From the NCBI RefSeq assembly GCF_000466745.1, contig NZ_ANNI01000006.1:1-64000 (forward strand): a DNA stretch of 64,000 bases, read 5' to 3'. Numbering within the stretch: the first letter of the stretch is position 1; the number at the start of each line of letters is the position of its first letter. The notes below the pieces were generated by a model. It searched no databases. It was not told the DNA's origin and worked only from the letters and a program-made list of their open reading frames with translations. The DNA is from Campylobacter concisus ATCC 51562 (lineage in GTDB: Bacteria > Campylobacterota > Campylobacteria > Campylobacterales > Campylobacteraceae). Below are positions 9,045 to 15,851 of the stretch, piece by piece. Both the position numbers and the translations under genes were made by a program.

Positions 9045-9116
9045 TAAAAATACGTTTTTTAAATTTATCAGAAGTAGCTAAAAGATATTAAAAAGCTTTG
9101 TAAAAATGCATAAATT

Positions 9117-9461
9117 TTAGACAATCATCACTGCAGCTACGGCAAATCCGCCATCGTGAGTTATGCTAAGGCTTGCTTCTTTGATATTAAAATTTGTATA
9201 AATTTTTGGGCTAAATTTTATCTTTGGTGCGTTTTTTGCGTCTTTGCTAAGCTCAATGTCCAAAAAGCCACACTCTTTGCTGATGCCTACACCAAGAGCT
9301 TTGCTAGCTGCTTCTTTGGCCGCCCAAAATCCAGCCAAAGTCGCATCATTTTTTGCTAGCGCGATCTCGTCATCACTAAGAAATTTTTTTAAAAAAAGCT
9401 CGCCATAACGAACTTTAAGTCTAGAAATTCTATCTATCTTAATGATATCAATACCTATCAT
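9117..9461 (-). CDS. acpS: Holo-[acyl-carrier-protein] synthase
   Basis: A 114-residue enzyme that moves the 4'-phosphopantetheine group from CoA to the serine of acyl carrier protein, needed for fatty-acid synthesis. The two metal-binding family motifs are visible: [10 protein letters not shown] at residues 3-12 (Asp5) and [12 protein letters not shown] near residues 46-57 (Glu). The C-terminal [11 protein letters not shown] strand also fits. Length is standard. It overlaps the end of fliL by four bases (ATGA), so it is co-transcribed with the flagellar gene. Confidence 0.93.
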   Translation of the reverse strand: MIGIDIIKIDRISRLKVRYGELFLKKFLSDDEIALAKNDATLAGFWAAKEAASKALGVGISKECGFLDIELSKDAKNAPKIKFSPKIYTNFNIKEASLSITHDGGFAVAAVMIV

Positions 9462-9994
9462 TGCACCACAAAATCAGTAAAAAATATATTTTTGATGTAG
9501 CCATCATTTAGCACTTCATTTAGCTTACCGACGATCTCGTCTTTTAGCCTATCCTTGCCCTTTGCAGTGCTTACTTCTTCGTAGGTTTTTGATGAAAGTG
9601 TTCTTATAATAATATCTCTTAAAAGTGCTTTTTTCTTATCAAGCTCAGGAGTTAGCAACTCATCGCTTTGCTCCATATCGATCTTAGTTTTAAGAAATCT
9701 TGAGCCATTTTCGCTAAGCAAATTTACAATAAACTGATCAAGCGGATATATCGGCCCCATATTTGAATAGTCGTTGCTACCATGCTTTGCTTTATTTTGA
9801 GCTGGCATGGACTGCGTTTGAGTCTGAGCTGGTGTTTGCGCCATATTTGCCTCTTTTGGCTCATCAGAACTAAGCATCAAAAACGCGACTAGCCCTCCAA
9901 TAACTAGCAGCAAAACAAATATCGCAATGATAATTATCATTAATGCACCATTGCCACCTTTTTTTGCCTTTTTCTCTTCAACTTCTTCAGCCAT
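9458..9994 (-). CDS. fliL: Flagellar basal-body associated protein FliL
   Basis: A 178-residue single-span membrane protein: a short Lys/Glu-rich cytoplasmic start, one hydrophobic helix (about residues 17-41), a Pro/Gln/Ala-rich linker and a C-terminal FliL domain with [21 protein letters not shown]. FliL surrounds the stator units and supports torque and motor stability. AAAGGAGG lies at ideal spacing before the ATG. It is first of a two-gene leftward unit with acpS; the linkage of fliL and acpS is, to my memory, common in Campylobacter. Confidence 0.92.
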   Translation of the reverse strand: MAEEVEEKKAKKGGNGALMIIIIAIFVLLLVIGGLVAFLMLSSDEPKEANMAQTPAQTQTQSMPAQNKAKHGSNDYSNMGPIYPLDQFIVNLLSENGSRFLKTKIDMEQSDELLTPELDKKKALLRDIIIRTLSSKTYEEVSTAKGKDRLKDEIVGKLNEVLNDGYIKNIFFTDFVVQ

Positions 9995-10016
9995 CTTTCC
10001 TCCTTTAAGTTTTGGC

Positions 10017-10022
10017 TATAAT
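10017..10022 (+). promoter_or_regulatory. -10 element of the YbaK-like gene
   Basis: TATAAT within TTTTGGCTATAAT, an extended -10 in a T-rich context typical of Campylobacter vegetative promoters. The same 13-base string occurs before the MATE gene at 28378. It lies about 30 bases before the ATG at 10053, and overlaps the leader of the divergent fliL. Confidence 0.65.
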
Positions 10023-10052
10023 TATACAAAAAATTCGCAAAAATGAGAAAAA

Positions 10053-10535
10053 ATGATACATAAAACAAATGCGGCTAGAGCTTTAGACAAGCTAAAAATT
10101 AATTATGAAATTTTAGAATATGAAGTCGATTTAAACGATCTTTCAGCCATTCACGTAGCAGCTAGCACCAAGCAAAATATAAAGCAAATTTATAAGACTA
10201 TCGTTTGCGAGTGTGAGCCTAAAAATTTCGTTGTTGCTTGCTTACAGGGTGATTTGGAGCTTGATCTAAAAGCACTTGCTCACGCGTGTGACGCCAAACG
10301 CTGCGAACTTATAAATTTAAAAGACCTAGAAAAGATCACCGGCTACATCAGAGGTGGCTGCTCGCCACTTGCTATGAAAAAGCACTTTGCGACCTTCATC
10401 GACGAACGAGCAAAAGAGCAAGAGTATGTGCTAGTAAGCGCTGGAGTAAGAGGCAAGCAGATAAAGATAGCTCCAAACGACCTTTTAAAGGCTTGCGAAG
10501 CGGATTACGCTGATATCGCCAGGTTAGCTCTTTAA
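10053..10535 (+). CDS. ybaK: YbaK/EbsC-type Cys-tRNA(Pro)/Cys-tRNA(Cys) deacylase
   Basis: A 160-residue protein of the YbaK/ProX editing-domain family, which hydrolyses mischarged Cys-tRNA(Pro). The family core is clear: the KTIVCEC strand, the conserved Lys-bearing GYIRGGCSPLAMKK segment (about residues 104-117), and the VSAGVRGKQIKIAP ending. Length is typical. It is a single gene with its own -10, and it converges on the methyltransferase gene with the two stop regions overlapping by 12 bases; no terminator is visible between them. Confidence 0.85.
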   Translation: MIHKTNAARALDKLKINYEILEYEVDLNDLSAIHVAASTKQNIKQIYKTIVCECEPKNFVVACLQGDLELDLKALAHACDAKRCELINLKDLEKITGYIRGGCSPLAMKKHFATFIDERAKEQEYVLVSAGVRGKQIKIAPNDLLKACEADYADIARLAL

Positions 10536-11510
10536 AAACTCTATAAATTTAAACTTCTCGCCCAAAAACTCAGGAGAAAGTAGAAATTTCGCCTGTTTTG
10601 CAGCGTTTTCGTAGGCTTGCTTGCTGCCTTTTTCAAGCACTAAAGATAAAATTTCATCCACGCCAAAGTCGCAAACCAAAGCTTCGTTTTGTTTTTTAAA
10701 TTTAAGCATCTCAAAGCCAGCCTCACAAAAAGCCTCTTTTACTTGCTTAAAGCAAAGGCTATATGTTAGATCCGATCTTTTAAAATATGGCTCAAGGTCT
10801 GAAATTTCAAATAAAGAAAATACTTGATGGTCTTTAAAAATCCTTAGGCTAAACTCATTTTTTGGCTCAAATTCGCCGTAGTCAAAGCTTAAAAATCTCA
10901 CCTTTTTTGCCACATTTGCAAGCTGGAGTGCAAATTTAGCGTAGCTAGTTGATATCTCGCCCTTTTTTATGCCAAATTTCTTTGCAAGAGCTAGCAAGTT
11001 TTGATCTGCTTTTTGCCAGTAAAATTTTAGATCATCATCCACAAAAAGCATATTTTGCCCATCTATAATTTCGCAGCTAAACGCGTCAAGTAGCTCATTT
11101 GAGATGATAAAAATTTCATCAAACGAGCACTCGCCCAAATTTTCATAGTGTTTTATTTTGATGTCATCGCCAAAGCGTTTTGCAAAAGTCTCAAGCTGTC
11201 TTTTACGTAAAATTTCATGAGGCTCGATGATGATAAGCTCTAAATTTGGCAAAATTTCTGGCTCAAGCGTAAAAATTCCTTGCGCAAAATCAGCTAGCAT
11301 ATCGCCAGAGTTTGCGCCAATCTCCATGACCTTACAAGAGCTAGAAATTTCGCCGTTTTTAAGTAGTTTTAAAAAGTAGTTTGCAAGGCAGGCGCCAAAG
11401 AGATAGCCAACGCTTACATTTGTATAAAAATCACCCTTTTTGCCGATATCTACGCCAAATTTATAGTAGTTTTCATTGACCCAGATATCAAAAAACTCGC
11501 TAAATTTCAT
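10524..11510 (-). CDS. MidA/NDUFAF7-type SAM-dependent methyltransferase
   Basis: A 328-residue protein with the motif order of the MidA/NDUFAF7 family: FFDIWVNENYY start, FYTNVSVGYLFGACLA, a SAM-binding stretch (VMEIGANSGDMLADFA), IISNELLDAF and a later SFDYGE. The mitochondrial homologue methylates an arginine of complex I subunit NDUFS2; the bacterial target is not established, though Campylobacter has a complex I. The start overlaps the stop of the upstream TRIC-type gene (ATGA), so the pair is one transcript. Confidence 0.78.
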   Translation of the reverse strand: MKFSEFFDIWVNENYYKFGVDIGKKGDFYTNVSVGYLFGACLANYFLKLLKNGEISSSCKVMEIGANSGDMLADFAQGIFTLEPEILPNLELIIIEPHEILRKRQLETFAKRFGDDIKIKHYENLGECSFDEIFIISNELLDAFSCEIIDGQNMLFVDDDLKFYWQKADQNLLALAKKFGIKKGEISTSYAKFALQLANVAKKVRFLSFDYGEFEPKNEFSLRIFKDHQVFSLFEISDLEPYFKRSDLTYSLCFKQVKEAFCEAGFEMLKFKKQNEALVCDFGVDEILSLVLEKGSKQAYENAAKQAKFLLSPEFLGEKFKFIEFLKS

Positions 11511-12115
11511 AGATCAGGTAACTTCCAACCTCTATAAAATGCAAGCATCCTAACTGTAATGCCAGCAGCAAGCAAGAGCATAGTAAAAAATATATTGGTA
11601 AGGCCTAGATGATATAGCACAAAGTAAGCAAGCCCCACGCCAAGACTTATCGTGCCGTAAAGTCCGGTGCGTAAAAACCATGGAATTTCATTTAGCAAAA
11701 TATCTCTTAAGATACCGCCACCAACGCCGTTAAAAAAGGCGATCATCATCACACCAAAGATATTGTAGTTGTACTCAATAGCAACCATTGCTCCAACGAT
11801 CGAAAAACAAATAACATCGATCGCATCGGCGAAAATAAATACAAATTTTCGCTCCAAACCTTCTCTTTTTATATGCAAATTTGCCGCTCTTGAAACAATC
11901 AACATAAAAATAACAACACTTACTGGCATATAGTGCGTAAATGAATAAACTGCCCTGCCAACGAGCATATCACGCATGATACCGCCACCAAGTGCGGTCA
12001 AAAATGCAGACAAAAAGACTCCAAGCCAGTCGCACTCCTTTTTTACTGCAAATAAAAACCCGCTAAGTGCAGCTGATGCGATACCGACGTATTCGACAAA
12101 AAGTATTAAACTCAT
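11507..12115 (-). CDS. TRIC-type (YicG/UPF0126) membrane protein
   Basis: A 202-residue integral membrane protein with about seven hydrophobic helices and the family's two internally repeated glycine signatures, GGGIMRDM and GGGILRDI, which mark the two halves of the inverted-repeat fold. Prokaryotic TRIC proteins form trimeric cation channels; some family members are proposed to transport amino acids such as glycine. AAGGAAAA precedes the ATG. It is co-transcribed with the MidA-type methyltransferase downstream, with no obvious functional tie. Confidence 0.85.
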   Translation of the reverse strand: MSLILFVEYVGIASAALSGFLFAVKKECDWLGVFLSAFLTALGGGIMRDMLVGRAVYSFTHYMPVSVVIFMLIVSRAANLHIKREGLERKFVFIFADAIDVICFSIVGAMVAIEYNYNIFGVMMIAFFNGVGGGILRDILLNEIPWFLRTGLYGTISLGVGLAYFVLYHLGLTNIFFTMLLLAAGITVRMLAFYRGWKLPDL

Positions 12116-12199
12116 ATTTTTTCCTTAAAAGGTCGCATTTTATAATGAACTCTCATAAAAAATCATTAATAATTTTTTTACCATTAGTTTATTTTAGGC

Positions 12200-12205
12200 T
12201 ATAAT
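12200..12205 (+). promoter_or_regulatory. -10 element of the second SYLF gene
   Basis: TATAAT in TTAGGCTATAATAACG, 28 bases before the ATG at 12233, with a T-rich upstream stretch and a strong AAGGAAGGA ribosome-binding site between. Confidence 0.65.
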
Positions 12206-12232
12206 AACGAAAAATTTAAGGAAGGAATTTTA

Positions 12233-12895
12233 ATGAAAAGACTATTAATAATATTTCTTGCTGGTTTATTTTTCACGCCACACTTAAATGCTGATGTGGT
12301 CCAAAATCAAAAGCTAAAAAATGCAATAAATATTTTAAACGCTTTTGGTACAAGAAATTTAAAGCCAAACACTAAATTTGAAGGCATAAAAGCGATCGCC
12401 ATAATCCCTGATGCGACAAAAGCAGGCGCTGTTGTAACTGGATCAACAGGTAAAGGCGTATTTATCGCTAAAAACGATGATGGTGAATGGTCAAGTCCAT
12501 TTTTTGTAAATTACACATCTGGTAGCATAGGCTTGCAGCTTGGTTACAGCTCAGCTGATATGATCATTTTATTTAAAAATTCAGAAGCTTATGCAAATTT
12601 ATTTAATGCAAAAGATACGATCAGCCTAAAAGCAGAAGCAACTGGTGGCGTTGGTAATGAGGTAGCGATCACAAGTGATTTGCCTGAAATTTCAGCATTT
12701 GCTGAGGAGCGTGGCAAGACAAGTGGTGCCTTTATAGGCGTTAGCTTAGATGTGGCAAGGCTAAAAATAAATAGACAAGACACAAATGATTACTATGAGC
12801 GAATGTATGATTTTGAAAATATCTACAACAATAGCCCAAAAGCTAGTAAATACACTCTAAAATTTAAAGAAATAATCTCAAAATATTTCTTATAG
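12233..12895 (+). CDS. SYLF/YSC84-domain secreted protein
   Basis: A 220-residue protein with a signal peptide (about 1-20, ending LNA) and a YSC84/SYLF domain: IKAIAIIPDATKAGAVVTGSTGKG, SGSIGLQLGY and SGAFIGVSLD are the family landmarks. It parallels the protein at 2055 in length and motif order but differs clearly in sequence, so the two are old paralogues. Lipid binding is the known biochemical property of the domain; the bacterial task is unknown. It is a single gene with its own promoter. Confidence 0.75.
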   Translation: MKRLLIIFLAGLFFTPHLNADVVQNQKLKNAINILNAFGTRNLKPNTKFEGIKAIAIIPDATKAGAVVTGSTGKGVFIAKNDDGEWSSPFFVNYTSGSIGLQLGYSSADMIILFKNSEAYANLFNAKDTISLKAEATGGVGNEVAITSDLPEISAFAEERGKTSGAFIGVSLDVARLKINRQDTNDYYERMYDFENIYNNSPKASKYTLKFKEIISKYFL

Positions 12896-12907
12896 CTCAA
12901 ATTTCTT

Positions 12908-12950
12908 AGCTCATTAATTGAGTCAAGAGCTCTTTTTATTTTTACTTTTT
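12908..12950 (+). terminator. Weak rho-independent terminator after the SYLF gene
   Basis: Short arms AGCTC (12908-12912) and GAGCT (12927-12931) are followed by a T-rich stretch (CTTTTTATTTTTACTTTTTT). The stem is only five pairs, so this is tentative. Confidence 0.4.
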
Positions 12951-12986
12951 TGATTAATTTTATAGAAGTTATGGCTTAGCTTTTTG

Positions 12987-13196
12987 CTAAACCATAAATA
13001 GTGAAACAAAGCGTTTTTTAGGGATTGGAGAAAATTGAGTCATATACTCAAACGCTTCTTCGTAATCGCCATCTGTATATTGTGCAACTTGTTCGATAAG
13101 CTCATAAAGCTCCTCGTCATCCATAGAATCAAAACTGCCTCTATTTTCTAAAACCTCTAACAAAACGGCGTCTAATTCAAGCTCGTCGTAAGTCAT
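12987..13196 (-). CDS. Small acidic protein of unknown function
   Basis: A 69-residue acidic protein (many Asp and Glu, e.g. SFDSMDDEELYELIE) ending in a basic, hydrophobic tail (PKKRFVSLFMV). I chose the ATG at 13196 because AAGGAAT lies at good spacing; upstream codons are not family-like. I do not recognise it beyond a type of small conserved Campylobacter protein. It is a single gene, divergent from the Fur-family regulator, so its upstream region is shared with the candidate Fur site at 13321. Confidence 0.65.
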   Translation of the reverse strand: MTYDELELDAVLLEVLENRGSFDSMDDEELYELIEQVAQYTDGDYEEAFEYMTQFSPIPKKRFVSLFMV

Positions 13197-13320
13197 TTTA
13201 TTCCTTAATTTTGATTTAAAAAATGCGACACTATACCAAAACAATCTTATAAAATACTTTACTTGAAATTCGTAAGAAATTTTATGCTTTTTTTATAAGT
13301 AAAGTTGTAAAATCCTTATA

Positions 13321-13330
13321 TTCATTATCA
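13321..13330. promoter_or_regulatory. Candidate operator for the Fur-family regulator (site 1)
   Basis: TTCATTATCA is the exact reverse complement of the TGATAATGAA at 13818-13827, and both resemble half of a classical Fur box (GATAATGATAATCATTATC). This copy lies 17 bases before the GTG start of the regulator, so it fits negative autoregulation. Confidence 0.5.
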
Positions 13331-13346
13331 TTTTGGTTAGGTTTTT

Positions 13347-13793
13347 GTGGATAATTTTGAACTATTTTATAAGCATTTTAAAGAGTTTTTAGAAGCCTTT
13401 GGGCAGAAAAGCTCAGAGTTAAAAGAACAAATTTTGCATGTACTTTTCATTAGCAACTCTCATCTAAGTGCTCAAGAAATTTCTTCAGAAATTTACAAAA
13501 TACACAAGAATGAAATTTCAATGACATCAATTTACTCGTTTTTAAATTTTCTAGAAATGCATCATCTTGCAAACTGCTTTGAAGAAAATGGAGTAAAGAA
13601 ATTTGAACTAAATTTAAAATCATCGCACGATCATTTGATATGTGAAATTTGTGAAAAGATAGTTGATTTTGAAGATGAGATAATAGAGCAAAGGCAAGAG
13701 CAAATTTGCAAAGAAAAAAATTTTAGCGAGCAGTCGCATACAATGATACTTTATGGTATTTGCAGTGATTGCCAAGAGAAAAATGAAAATTAA
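13347..13793 (+). CDS. Fur-family metal-responsive regulator (paralogue)
   Basis: A 148-residue winged-helix regulator of the Fur family. The dimerisation domain is intact: HDH at 94-96, structural zinc pairs Cys99/Cys102 and Cys139/Cys142, and His131. The recognition helix (about 58-70) reads MTSIYSFLNFLE where Fur and PerR normally have a TVYRTL-type sequence, so the usual Tyr-Arg contact is altered and its DNA target may differ from that of the housekeeping Fur. It starts at GTG 13347. It stands directly before the metal cluster that starts at 13895, which I infer it controls. It could also be a PerR- or Zur-like sensor. Confidence 0.85.
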   Translation: MDNFELFYKHFKEFLEAFGQKSSELKEQILHVLFISNSHLSAQEISSEIYKIHKNEISMTSIYSFLNFLEMHHLANCFEENGVKKFELNLKSSHDHLICEICEKIVDFEDEIIEQRQEQICKEKNFSEQSHTMILYGICSDCQEKNEN

Positions 13794-13817
13794 ATTTTAT
13801 CATTTCATTTTACTTTT

Positions 13818-13827
13818 TGATAATGAA
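13818..13827. promoter_or_regulatory. Candidate operator for the Fur-family regulator (site 2)
   Basis: TGATAATGAA continues into AAACA and matches 13 of 19 positions of the classical Fur box. It repeats, in inverted orientation, the 10-mer before the regulator gene. It lies about 20-40 bases upstream of a possible promoter (GATAAT at 13866-13871) for the metal cluster, a position suited to repression. Confidence 0.5.
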
Positions 13828-13865
13828 AAACAAAAAAATTTCAGATTTATTTAAGCTGTGAAATA

Positions 13866-13871
13866 GATAAT
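13866..13871 (+). promoter_or_regulatory. Possible -10 element of the metal cluster
   Basis: GATAAT in AATAGATAATACGC, 24 bases before the ATG at 13895, with a TTTATTTAAG stretch about 15 bases further upstream. This is the best vegetative-type promoter between the regulator and the cluster. Confidence 0.45.
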
Positions 13872-13894
13872 ACGCAATTAAAAAAAGGATGAAA

Positions 13895-14218
13895 ATGGAT
13901 ATAAAAACACAAACTTTAGCACAAGTTGCAAGCTATTTTTCAATGATAGCTCACACAAACGGCAGACTAAGAGTAAGAGTTAGCCCAAAGATAAAAGAGC
14001 TAAGTAGCAGCGTAAATTTAGCTAGCCTAGATGATGTGATAGCTCAGATAAATGGTATAAAAAATGTAAAATTTAACAAGCTAATCGGCTCTGTAACGAT
14101 CGAATACGATCATGAAATTTTTCCAAAAAATCTTTGGGAAGATCTTTTAAAAGGGCAAAATTTAGAAGAGATTTCAACTAGAGTAAATGAAGTTGCAAAA
14201 GAAGTGAAATATGCTTAA
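13895..14218 (+). CDS. Small HMA-like (HMA_2 type) protein of the metal cluster
   Basis: A 107-residue soluble protein. Residues about 15-95 look like a degenerate heavy-metal-associated fold: AHTNGRLRVRV as first strand, then a helix, then IKNVKFNKLIGSVTIEYD as the central strands. No CxxC copper site is present; His20 and the Arg-rich strand are conserved with the N-terminal domain of the ATPase at 15820 (AHKSKNRARF), so both carry the same domain. I prefer the ATG at 13895 over 13889 because AAAAAAGG is then properly spaced. It is the first gene of a run with very short gaps. A partner or chaperone for the ATPase is inferred. Confidence 0.7.
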   Translation: MDIKTQTLAQVASYFSMIAHTNGRLRVRVSPKIKELSSSVNLASLDDVIAQINGIKNVKFNKLIGSVTIEYDHEIFPKNLWEDLLKGQNLEEISTRVNEVAKEVKYA

Positions 14219-14861
14219 TGAACTTTTAAATGCATCATATACCAGCGAAAAGAACGCACTTAGCTTATATGAAAATTTAGCTTCATTTGGTGATGTTTTT
14301 AACGAGATCGCAAATATCAGAAAAAATGCAATCATCTTGATAGAAAAATTTGCGAGTGCTCATGATTATGAGCTTGCTTGCGAAAATGAAGCTATATTTT
14401 TGCCGGCAAAAAATAAAGAAGATGCACTGATACAAGCTTTAAACTACGAGCTAGAACTAAATAAAATGTATGAAAAATTTTGTGAAAGCTTAGATGATGA
14501 AGAGCTAAAAGATCTATTTTTTAGACTTTGGGCTACTTCAAATAACGAATATGTCGCCTCTTTAAAGCAACGCTTAAAAGAAATTTATAGTGGCTGTGAA
14601 ATAAAAAGTGAGCTAAATTTAAATGAAATTTCACAAAATTTTGAGCAAAATGGCATAACAAATATTTTAGAAAACTATCAAAATGACTTTAATGAGATAA
14701 CTAAAAGCTTGCAAAATATCGCAAGTGGCAAGGCTGATAAAAGTGAGTTAGCAAAGATAACCAATAATCCAAATTTCTCGTTTTTTAGCGGACTTGCGCT
14801 TGGGGCATTAGGCATTTCAGTAGTTAGCAAAAATTTTAATAAGGATGAAGAAAATGAATAA
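14211..14861 (+). CDS. Membrane-anchored ferritin-like four-helix protein
   Basis: A 216-residue protein whose first 125 residues form four amphipathic helices like the ferritin/rubrerythrin superfamily (TSEKNALSLYENLASF; FNEIANIRKNAIILIE; ALNYELELNKMYEKF; FFRLWATSNNEYVASL). Candidate carboxylate ligands are Glu13, Glu32, Glu80 and Glu113, but the ExxH histidines of a canonical di-iron site are missing, so ferroxidase activity is doubtful. A linker (130-185) leads to one C-terminal membrane helix (about 190-205, glycine-rich), so the bundle would hang on a membrane. It overlaps the HMA-like gene by eight bases. A role in iron handling is inferred from fold and context. Confidence 0.65.
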   Translation: MLNELLNASYTSEKNALSLYENLASFGDVFNEIANIRKNAIILIEKFASAHDYELACENEAIFLPAKNKEDALIQALNYELELNKMYEKFCESLDDEELKDLFFRLWATSNNEYVASLKQRLKEIYSGCEIKSELNLNEISQNFEQNGITNILENYQNDFNEITKSLQNIASGKADKSELAKITNNPNFSFFSGLALGALGISVVSKNFNKDEENE

Positions 14862-15204
14862 TTTACAAAATCAAACAAAGAAAGGATTTAAAATGGCATT
14901 ACCATTTTTAGCAGGTTTAGCAGTAGGCGGTTTAGCAATAGCTGCTTGGAATAAAAGAGATAAGATCAAAGAGTACGCCCAAGATGGCTTTGATAAAGGC
15001 AAAGAGGCCGCAAAAGATCTTTACAAAAAAGGTAAAAGTGTTGCAAAAGATGCAAAAGACTTTATAGTAAAAGAAGAGAAAAAAGCAAAACGCGGTGCTA
15101 AAAAAGTAGAAAAAGAGGCTGAAAAAGTGGTAAAGAAAACAAGAAAACCACGCGCTAAAAAGCCAGCCGCTCCAAAAGCTATCACACCAAACGATATAGC
15201 TTAA
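14854..15204 (+). CDS. YtxH-like small membrane protein with Lys/Ala-rich tail
   Basis: A 116-residue protein with one glycine-rich membrane helix near the N-terminus (MALPFLAGLAVGGLAIAAW, about residues 14-32), then a long, strongly basic helical tail (repeated AKDLYKKGK / AKDAKDF / KKVEKEAEK-type heptads) and a Pro/Ala end. This is the YtxH-like architecture. The start at 14854 overlaps the ferritin-like stop by eight bases and has AAGGA before it; an internal ATG at 14893, preceded by AAAGGA, would give a 103-residue form and is equally possible. The tail could bind polyphosphate, nucleic acid or a mineral surface; that is speculation. Confidence 0.65.
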   Translation: MNNLQNQTKKGFKMALPFLAGLAVGGLAIAAWNKRDKIKEYAQDGFDKGKEAAKDLYKKGKSVAKDAKDFIVKEEKKAKRGAKKVEKEAEKVVKKTRKPRAKKPAAPKAITPNDIA

Positions 15205-15213
15205 GGATAGAGA

Positions 15214-15528
15214 ATGCAAGAAAATAGTCTTTTTACACTTTCAAGCACAAGGCTTCCATTTGATCACTTCATCAGCGGTGCTTTAATCGCTGGCATGGGT
15301 GCAGCTGCACTTGGCTTTAGCGACTATCTAAATAATAGAGCAACTAAAAAAGATGTCGCTAAAAAGATAGCAAAATACGCTGTAACAGGTGGTTTTGTAG
15401 GTGCTGTTGGTATTCATGCTTCAAATTTAATAGCACAAAAAAAATATCTAAATGCAGCAGCTTTTACAGCAGCTGGTATCGGCGGTCTTTTGATAGCAGA
15501 AAAACTAATAAAATTGGAGAGTAAATAA
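15214..15528 (+). CDS. Small glycine-rich membrane protein, two hairpin-like spans
   Basis: A 104-residue protein with glycine/alanine-rich hydrophobic stretches (SGALIAGMGAAALGF, AVTGGFVGAVGIHA, AAAFTAAGIGGLLIA) separated by a basic loop (NNRATKKDVAKKIAK). The layout, though not clear sequence identity, recalls small magnetosome membrane proteins such as MamC. I do not recognise a named family. It lies nine bases after the YtxH-like gene and its stop overlaps the next start by one base, so it is part of the cluster. Confidence 0.65.
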   Translation: MQENSLFTLSSTRLPFDHFISGALIAGMGAAALGFSDYLNNRATKKDVAKKIAKYAVTGGFVGAVGIHASNLIAQKKYLNAAAFTAAGIGGLLIAEKLIKLESK

Positions 15529-15851
15529 TGAATAACCCTTACATCAATGAAGAAAACGTAGCAAGCGAAACTACAGCTAACAATGCAGCAGCTACTCAGC
15601 CAAGCGCAATTGATAACGCAATAAATAATGCAGCTCAAAATTTACCATTTGTACCTGAAAATTTTAATGCTGCTGGCTTTGTAAAAGGTCTAGTTTTAGG
15701 TGGTATCGCAGCTTATGTACTGACTAATCCAAAAGCGCAAGAGTGCGTATTTAAAGCGATTATCAAAGGTGGCGAGCTTATAAATGCTGGCATAGAAGAA
15801 CTAAAAGAGCGTTTTGAAGATGTCAAAGCAGAACTTGACTCACAAAAATAA
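15528..15851 (+). CDS. Small single-span membrane protein of the metal cluster
   Basis: A 107-residue protein: a polar Asn/Ala/Thr-rich N-terminal half, one glycine-zipper helix (AGFVKGLVLGGIAAYVL, about residues 48-64) and an amphipathic charged C-terminal helix (IEELKERFEDVKAELD). No named family recognised. Its last 32 bases overlap the start of the ATPase gene in another frame, so the two are co-translated. With the two preceding genes it forms a set of three small glycine-rich membrane proteins, the type of set found around organelle-like membrane compartments. Confidence 0.62.
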   Translation: MNNPYINEENVASETTANNAAATQPSAIDNAINNAAQNLPFVPENFNAAGFVKGLVLGGIAAYVLTNPKAQECVFKAIIKGGELINAGIEELKERFEDVKAELDSQK

